Assembly (NCBI GenBank): GCA_009777435.1
Contig: WRLW01000061.1
Span: 1 to 8,178 of the forward strand
DNA: 8,178 bases
Origin: Oscillospiraceae bacterium
Lineage (GTDB): Bacteria > Bacillota > Clostridia > Oscillospirales > UBA929
Direction: 5' to 3'
Every line of letters begins with the position of its first letter. The stretch's first letter is position 1. The notes below the pieces were generated by a model, which made no database searches, was not told the DNA's origin, and saw only the letters and a list, made by a program, of their open reading frames with translations. Made by a program: the position numbers and the translations under genes. This document shows positions 4,673 to 8,178 of the stretch, piece by piece.

Positions 4673-5245
4673 GGCGCTTAGGGAGGGCTGTAATTGCCTG
4701 CCCTCGCGCGCGGCCATAACCGACTCGTACAGCAGCGCGAAATTTGCCGAGCATGAGCAGGGCTTCTCAAACGGGTCGTCCTGACCGAACGGCACGAAGT
4801 AGATGTCGCGGCGGTTCATGAGCTGGCCTATGTTGCGCGCCGACGCCGACAGCGCGTCGTTGGTGGATATGGCAAGCACGACGGGCCGCCCGTTGCGCAG
4901 ATGGGATTTGCAGGCCATGGTCACAGACGTGTCGCTGATGCCGGCGGCCAGCTTGGCCAGCGTGTTGCCGGTGCAGGGCGCGACAAGCATCACCTCAAGC
5001 AGCTTGCGCGGCCCGATCGGCTCGACGTCGGGCAGCGTGTGCCAGACGACGCGGCCCGTGGCGGCCTCAAGCTCGCTCCGCCACTCCGCGGCCTTGCCGA
5101 ACCGGGTGTCGGTTTCATAGGCCGCGGGGCTCATTATGGGGTAGACCTCGCAGCCCATTTCGGCCAGCCGCCTGATTTGCGGCATTATCTGTGAAAACGT
5201 GCAGAATGAGCCGCACATGGCCGCTCCGACGCGCAATCCTTTCAA
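4658..5245 (-). CDS. dpaB: Dipicolinate synthase subunit B (flavoprotein-like)
   Basis: Second subunit of the mother-cell enzyme that makes dipicolinic acid, the major spore-core solute. The protein (195 aa, near the usual 200) matches SpoVFB: a phosphate-binding start GAAMCGSFCTF (7-17), TRFGKAAEW, APCTGNTLAKLA (89-100), then RPVVLAISTNDAL and FVPFGQDDPFEKP (150-162). It belongs to the Flavoprotein fold. The start is a choice between two TTG codons: 5254 directly abuts AAGGGA, while 5245 lies 9 nt after it, so I take 5245; the other would add three residues. It lies 15 nt after dpaA, so they form one operon. The extreme C-terminus SAAAAL is encoded inside the palindrome shared with yfcE. Confidence 0.95.
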   Translation of the reverse strand: MKGLRVGAAMCGSFCTFSQIMPQIRRLAEMGCEVYPIMSPAAYETDTRFGKAAEWRSELEAATGRVVWHTLPDVEPIGPRKLLEVMLVAPCTGNTLAKLAAGISDTSVTMACKSHLRNGRPVVLAISTNDALSASARNIGQLMNRRDIYFVPFGQDDPFEKPCSCSANFALLYESVMAAREGRQLQPSLSAAAAL

Positions 5246-5254
5246 GATCTTCAA

Positions 5255-5260
5255 TCCCTT
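5255..5260 (-). promoter_or_regulatory. Ribosome binding site AAGGGA of dpaB
   Basis: Located in the 15-nt dpaA-dpaB gap. Its distance (9 nt) favours TTG 5245 over TTG 5254. Confidence 0.55.
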
Positions 5261-6121
5261 CTATCCGTCTCTTTCATCTAATATATGATAAATGGTGTCG
5301 CGCAGTATGGCCGCGGCCGTCTCGGGCGCGGTTTTGCCGGGCAGTGAAAGCGCCCAGTGACAGTTGACGCCCCGGCGCTTGGCCGCCGCGAAGTCTACGC
5401 CGCCGGGCGCGGACGCCAGATCTATGACCAAGCAGCCGGCCTTCAGCTCGCGCAGCCGGCCGTCCCCCAGCACCATATGCGGCGCGGTGTTGAACACTAT
5501 GTCGAATTCCGCGAGCCGCCCGTCCAGCGCGCCGGTCTCCATATGCGGGTAGCCCCAGGCCTCGCACCACATAAAGTCCTCGACGCGCCGCGCGGACACC
5601 GTAACGCGCGCGCCTATCGCGCCCAGCGAGCGCGCCAGCGCCTTGCCTATGCGCCCGTAGCCTATGATAAGGCACCGGCTTGCGTGCAGCGTGGTCTCGG
5701 TCTGCTCTATGGCCAGATGCAGCGCGCCTTCGGCCGTGGGCACGGCGTTGGCTATGGCGAAGTCCTCGCGCGCGGTGTAGTCCACAAGGTCGATGCCGCC
5801 CTCCTCGGCCTGCCGGATCAGCGAAAGCGGTATGCGCCCGCCCGCCGCGATCTGGTCGGATCGGAGCATCCTCAGCGCGAGCGCGCCCGTGACCGCCGGC
5901 CCGGTCACGTTGAGCGCGCCCTCTTTATTTAGCATGGGCACAGGCCATATGACGCACCGCGCGCGCGCGGCGGTCTCCTCCATGCTTTCGCCGCGGGTCT
6001 CCGCCGCCGCGCAGCCGCACTCCAGCGCCCATGTGTAAACGGTGTGACCGTCCTGCAAAAGCAGCCGCGCCAGCCGCGACTGACGCATATCGCCGCCGAT
6101 TATGGCGAAAGAACGCGCCAT
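5261..6121 (-). CDS. dpaA: Dipicolinate synthase subunit A
   Basis: First subunit of dipicolinate synthase, which works with DpaB on the lysine-pathway intermediate dihydroxytetrahydrodipicolinate to give dipicolinic acid during sporulation. The 286-aa protein starts MARSFAIIGGDMRQ, the typical SpoVFA start (IGGDxRQ). Other conserved parts are PVP (60-62), VPTAEGALHLAI (127-138), a Rossmann NAD(P)-binding loop GYGRIG (154-159), NTAP (211-214), DLASAPGG (234-241) and LPGKTAPETA (260-269). ATG 6121-6119 is chosen because a GGGGGGTG ribosome site lies about 8 nt upstream; the in-frame TTG at 6142 precedes that site. It is first in the dpaAB operon and divergent from degV. I found no convincing sigma-K or sigma-E promoter, though sporulation control is expected. 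Confidence 0.95.
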   Translation of the reverse strand: MARSFAIIGGDMRQSRLARLLLQDGHTVYTWALECGCAAAETRGESMEETAARARCVIWPVPMLNKEGALNVTGPAVTGALALRMLRSDQIAAGGRIPLSLIRQAEEGGIDLVDYTAREDFAIANAVPTAEGALHLAIEQTETTLHASRCLIIGYGRIGKALARSLGAIGARVTVSARRVEDFMWCEAWGYPHMETGALDGRLAEFDIVFNTAPHMVLGDGRLRELKAGCLVIDLASAPGGVDFAAAKRRGVNCHWALSLPGKTAPETAAAILRDTIYHILDERDG

Positions 6122-6148
6122 TGCCCGCACCCCCCGAAACAATTTTTC

Positions 6149-6161
6149 AATACAGTGTATT
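6149..6161. promoter_or_regulatory. Candidate operator palindrome AATACA-G-TGTATT
   Basis: A perfect 13-bp palindrome (6-bp arms, central G) in the divergent dpaA-degV gap, 28 nt before the dpaA start and 15 nt from the degV -35 box. Its TACAnTGTA core resembles dimeric repressor sites in general form. No regulator can be named. Confidence 0.35.
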
Positions 6162-6176
6162 CATGGGGCCAACCTC

Positions 6177-6206
6177 TTGACACCCCGTTATTCGTGATGA
6201 TATCAT
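6177..6206 (+). promoter_or_regulatory. Sigma-A promoter of the degV operon
   Basis: TTGACA (6177-6182), an 18-bp spacer and TATCAT (6201-6206), with TG one base upstream of the -10 (6198-6199). The predicted start near 6213 gives a leader of about 32 nt. Confidence 0.75.
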
Positions 6207-6244
6207 GTTGGCGGCCTGTAATAAAAATGAGAGACGGTGGCGTT

Positions 6245-7102
6245 ATGGTAAAGATAATCTCCGACAGCACCTGCGACCTCCCGCCCGGCATACTTGAGGA
6301 GCTGAACATAACGCTGTCGCCCCTGTGCATAAGCGTGAGCGGCGATATGGAGCAGTACCGCGACGGCGTGGATATAACCCCCGCCGACGTGTTCAGGCTG
6401 TCCGAGGAGGAGAACAGGCGCTGCACCACCTCGGCGGTAAACGCCTATGACTACCGGCGCCTGTTTGAGGAATACGCGCCCAAATACGACGCCGTGGTTC
6501 AGATATGCCTCAGCGGCCAGCTTTCCGCGTGCTATGGCGCCGCCATAGAGGCGGCTAAGGATTTCGGCAACGTATATATAACGGACTCGCGCAGCCTTTC
6601 CGCGGGCAGCGGCTACCTTGTACACGACGCCGCGCTGATGGCCGCCGCCGGGGCAAGCGCCCGCGAGATATGCGATATGATCGAAAACGACGCGCACTAT
6701 ATAGACACAAGCTTTGTTATCGACCGCATGGACTACCTGCACAGGGGCGGGCGCTGCTCCGGCTTGGAGGTCATAGGCGCGCGCCTGCTGGGCATAAAGC
6801 CGTGTATCGAGGTGTGCGGCGGCTTAATGCGCGTCGGGAAGAAATACCGGGGCAAATTTGGGACATGCCTGAGCGCTTATGTAAAAGACCGTCTGGCGGA
6901 CAGAGACGATATAGACACAAAGCGCGTATTCATAACGCACTCGATGTGCGCGCCCGAGACCGTGGAGACCGTGAGAGCGCTTATAGCGGAACACGCCGGT
7001 TTTGAGCGGGTCATAGAGACGCGCGCCGGCTGTACGGTCTCGGCCCACTGCGGCCCGAACACCCTCGGCATACTGTTTAAGCGAAAGACTAAGGTGACGT
7101 GA
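6245..7102 (+). CDS. DegV-family fatty-acid-binding protein
   Basis: Cytoplasmic fatty-acid-binding protein of the DegV/FakB type; in well-studied relatives it presents fatty acid to the kinase FakA, whose gene is not in this window. The 285-aa length is normal. Hallmarks: SDSTCDLP at the start (6-13), TTSAVN where relatives have T-x-S-Q-P-S, ICLSGQLSACYGAA (the 'S-S-x-L-S-G-T' fatty-acid carboxylate loop), ITDSRSLSAGSG, DRMDYLHRGGR (family L-x-x-L-x-x-G-G-R) and the final HCGPNTLGILF. ATG 6245 follows GGTGG (6236-6240); an in-frame ATG at 6227 has a poorer ribosome site. Isoleucine is ATA in 17 of 21 codons, the clearest sample of the host's codon habit. Its TGA overlaps the GTG of the next gene by 4 nt. 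Confidence 0.93.
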   Translation: MVKIISDSTCDLPPGILEELNITLSPLCISVSGDMEQYRDGVDITPADVFRLSEEENRRCTTSAVNAYDYRRLFEEYAPKYDAVVQICLSGQLSACYGAAIEAAKDFGNVYITDSRSLSAGSGYLVHDAALMAAAGASAREICDMIENDAHYIDTSFVIDRMDYLHRGGRCSGLEVIGARLLGIKPCIEVCGGLMRVGKKYRGKFGTCLSAYVKDRLADRDDIDTKRVFITHSMCAPETVETVRALIAEHAGFERVIETRAGCTVSAHCGPNTLGILFKRKTKVT

Positions 7103-7878
7103 GCCTGTATCCGCTGTCCGAACGGCTGACGCGCCTTGCCTCGGAATCCGGGGGCGCGTTTGCCGAGGCGCGCGGGCGCGCCGAAGCGTGCCTGTCGCGC
7201 GGCGGCAGGTCGGGCATAGGGCTGATGGGCGAAAAGCTGGTGCATCTGACCCTGAAATATTATATCGAGCCGCTTGAGATCTGCCACGAGGTGCCTGTGG
7301 GCGGCTATGTCGCGGATATAAAAAACGCCGCCGGCGTTATAGAGATACAGACGGGCGGCCTGTCCTCGATGAAGCGAAAGCTGGGCTTCTTTCTGGACTT
7401 CTGCCCTGTGACCGTGGTATACCCCGCCGTCGCGGGCAAGTACATATCGTGGATCGACCCCGCGACCGGCGAATGTTCCGAGCCGCGCAAGTCGCCGAAG
7501 GAGGCGGGAAGCGCCGCCGCTCTGCGCGAGCTTTACGGGCTTCGCGACATGCTCGGGCGGCTGACCGTGCGCGTAGTGCTTCTCGATGTGGCCGAGTACC
7601 GTATGCCGTCGCCGCGCGGCGGCCGGGGGCGCGGCTCGCGGCGCGCCGAGCGGTACCCGCTGCGCCTGCGCGGCGACATTATCCTCAAACAGCCGCGCGA
7701 CTACCTCGCGCTGATGCCGGAAGGTCTGAGCGAGGGCGGCTTCACGGCGGCCGGCTACGCGCGCGCGGCCGGGCTTTCAGGCTTCGGCGCGTCGCTCGCG
7801 CTCGGAACGCTGCGCGCCGCCGGCGCGGTCACGCGCCCCGGCAAAGAGGGCCGCGCTTTTGTGTATGAGCGGGTCTAA
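7099..7878 (+). CDS. Conserved protein with PD-(D/E)xK-nuclease-like core and winged-helix-like C-terminus (259 aa)
   Basis: No experimental function known to me. It starts with GTG in a GTGA overlap with degV; AAGGTG lies just upstream, so translation is probably coupled. Residues about 36-120 resemble a restriction-endonuclease fold: GLMGEK (E45), GYVADI (D73), VIEIQT (E82, Q84), then K92/K94, followed by strands VTVVYP and ISWIDPATGE. Asp-x8-Glu-x-Gln with a lysine later is a known PD-(D/E)xK variant, but this is my reading of motif order. KSPKEAGS (131-138) and DVAEYR (163-168) recur in clostridial relatives as I recall them. A basic, Arg/Gly-rich stretch lies at 171-186. The end (about 209-258) looks like a winged helix (FTAAGYARAAGL ... 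LGTLRAAGAVTRPGKEGRAFVYE), possibly binding DNA. Confidence 0.7.
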   Translation: MSLYPLSERLTRLASESGGAFAEARGRAEACLSRGGRSGIGLMGEKLVHLTLKYYIEPLEICHEVPVGGYVADIKNAAGVIEIQTGGLSSMKRKLGFFLDFCPVTVVYPAVAGKYISWIDPATGECSEPRKSPKEAGSAAALRELYGLRDMLGRLTVRVVLLDVAEYRMPSPRGGRGRGSRRAERYPLRLRGDIILKQPRDYLALMPEGLSEGGFTAAGYARAAGLSGFGASLALGTLRAAGAVTRPGKEGRAFVYERV

Positions 7879-7905
7879 ATAACTGTTCCATTTCGGGCCA
7901 AGCCA

Positions 7906-7914
7906 TGTTATAAT
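7906..7914 (+). promoter_or_regulatory. Extended -10 promoter of zapA
   Basis: TG-T-TATAAT (7906-7914) with a perfect -10; the -35 region is poor (TTCCAT at 7886-7891 for a 17-bp spacer). The predicted start near 7921 gives a leader of about 64 nt. There is no terminator after the preceding gene, so read-through from degV may add to zapA expression. Confidence 0.65.
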
Positions 7915-7984
7915 ATACGTGCGGCCGTTATAAGAACAAATTATACACGGAAAAACCACGCCTTCAGAAAGGATTGGCCGTTTC

Positions 7985-8178
7985 ATGGAAAAGCAAAAAG
8001 TGACCGTTACCATCGTGGGTCAGGAGTTTTCGCTGATCTCGTCGGAGTCTGAGGCTTATGTGCGCAAGGTGGCCGACGTGGTGGACGCGGAGGTGCGCGC
8101 CGTGCGCGAATCCGGCCCGTCGCTGTCGGCGGTGTCGTCCGCGTTGCTGGCGGCCACAAACATAGCCGACCGAATGAT
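7985..8178 (+). CDS. zapA: Cell division protein ZapA, N-terminal part; 3' end outside window
   Basis: ZapA binds FtsZ and promotes bundling of the division ring. The visible 64 residues match the family start: VTVTIVGQEFSLISSESEAYVRKVADVVDAEV, then a helical stretch with SLSAVSSALLAATNIAD (about 46-62), equal to the usual 'L...AVLAALNIAD'. ATG 7985 follows AGAAAGGA (7966-7973), 11 nt away. The reading frame stays open to the window's end, where the coiled-coil part of the protein would begin. Confidence 0.93.
   Translation, partial: MEKQKVTVTIVGQEFSLISSESEAYVRKVADVVDAEVRAVRESGPSLSAVSSALLAATNIADRM

Noticed and set aside
5357..5932. Long + frame opposite dpaA
   Set aside because: Shadow of dpaA caused by high GC at third codon positions; no ribosome site and no domain.
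6122..6200. Sigma-E or sigma-K promoter for dpaA
   Set aside because: Reading the minus strand, AATACACT at the palindrome resembles a sigma-E -10, but no matching -35 lies at the right distance, and the sigma-K pattern also fails at the -35.
7922..7980. CGGCC...GGCCG pairing in the zapA leader as a regulatory RNA fold
   Set aside because: Only 5 bp across a 49-nt loop; no known riboswitch features.
1..8178. CRISPR arrays, tRNA or rRNA genes, and transposase genes
   Set aside because: No regularly spaced repeats, no cloverleaf or rRNA-like stretches, and no transposase or integrase domain were seen on either strand.

Overview
The window looks like a chromosomal segment of an endospore-forming, probably motile, GC-rich member of the Clostridia. 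It carries both subunits of dipicolinate synthase (dpaA, dpaB), which mark a spore former. The partial gene at the left edge resembles the SwrB/YlxL type (DUF6115-like) that often closes flagellar operons. A gene in the middle has a near-consensus sigma-D (flagellar sigma) promoter. The last gene is the start of zapA. The genus cannot be fixed by eye. One trait stands out: ordinary genes use ATA for isoleucine heavily despite high GC (17 of 21 Ile codons in the DegV gene).

Layout. Left edge (2-1348): the C-terminus of the SwrB-like protein (+) runs tail to tail into a membrane-anchored M23 peptidase (-), and the two coding regions overlap by 81 bp. A small acidic conserved protein (1515-1919, +) follows. 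The gene-free stretch 1920-2353 holds four REP-like hairpin units, two consensus sigma-A promoters in tandem, an 8-bp inverted repeat around the second -35 box, and a leader hairpin. These promoters drive a tight three-gene cassette (2354-3501): a DUF3467-like protein, an unrecognised alpha/beta protein and a degenerate HEPN-like helical protein, with 11-nt overlaps at both junctions. GC falls to about 40% in the HEPN-like gene, and isoleucine codon use differs from the neighbours, so at least part of the cassette looks acquired. It is the best candidate here for an undescribed system, but its function is unknown.

Middle and right. A 177-aa protein (3578-4111) with the sigma-D-like promoter ends in a clear intrinsic terminator. 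A YfcE/MJ0936 metallophosphoesterase (4179-4661, +) meets the dpaAB operon (-) at a perfect 11-bp palindrome whose centre holds both stop codons. dpaA is divergent from a DegV-family gene, which is translationally coupled (GTGA overlap) to a protein with a PD-(D/E)xK-like nuclease core and a C-terminal winged-helix-like tail. zapA starts at 7985 behind its own extended -10 promoter and runs off the window.

How the genes work together. DpaA and DpaB jointly make dipicolinic acid for the spore core. The SwrB-like gene and the sigma-D gene suggest a link to motility. The DegV and nuclease-like genes are co-transcribed with no obvious shared pathway. The cassette genes are presumably made in fixed ratio through coupled translation.
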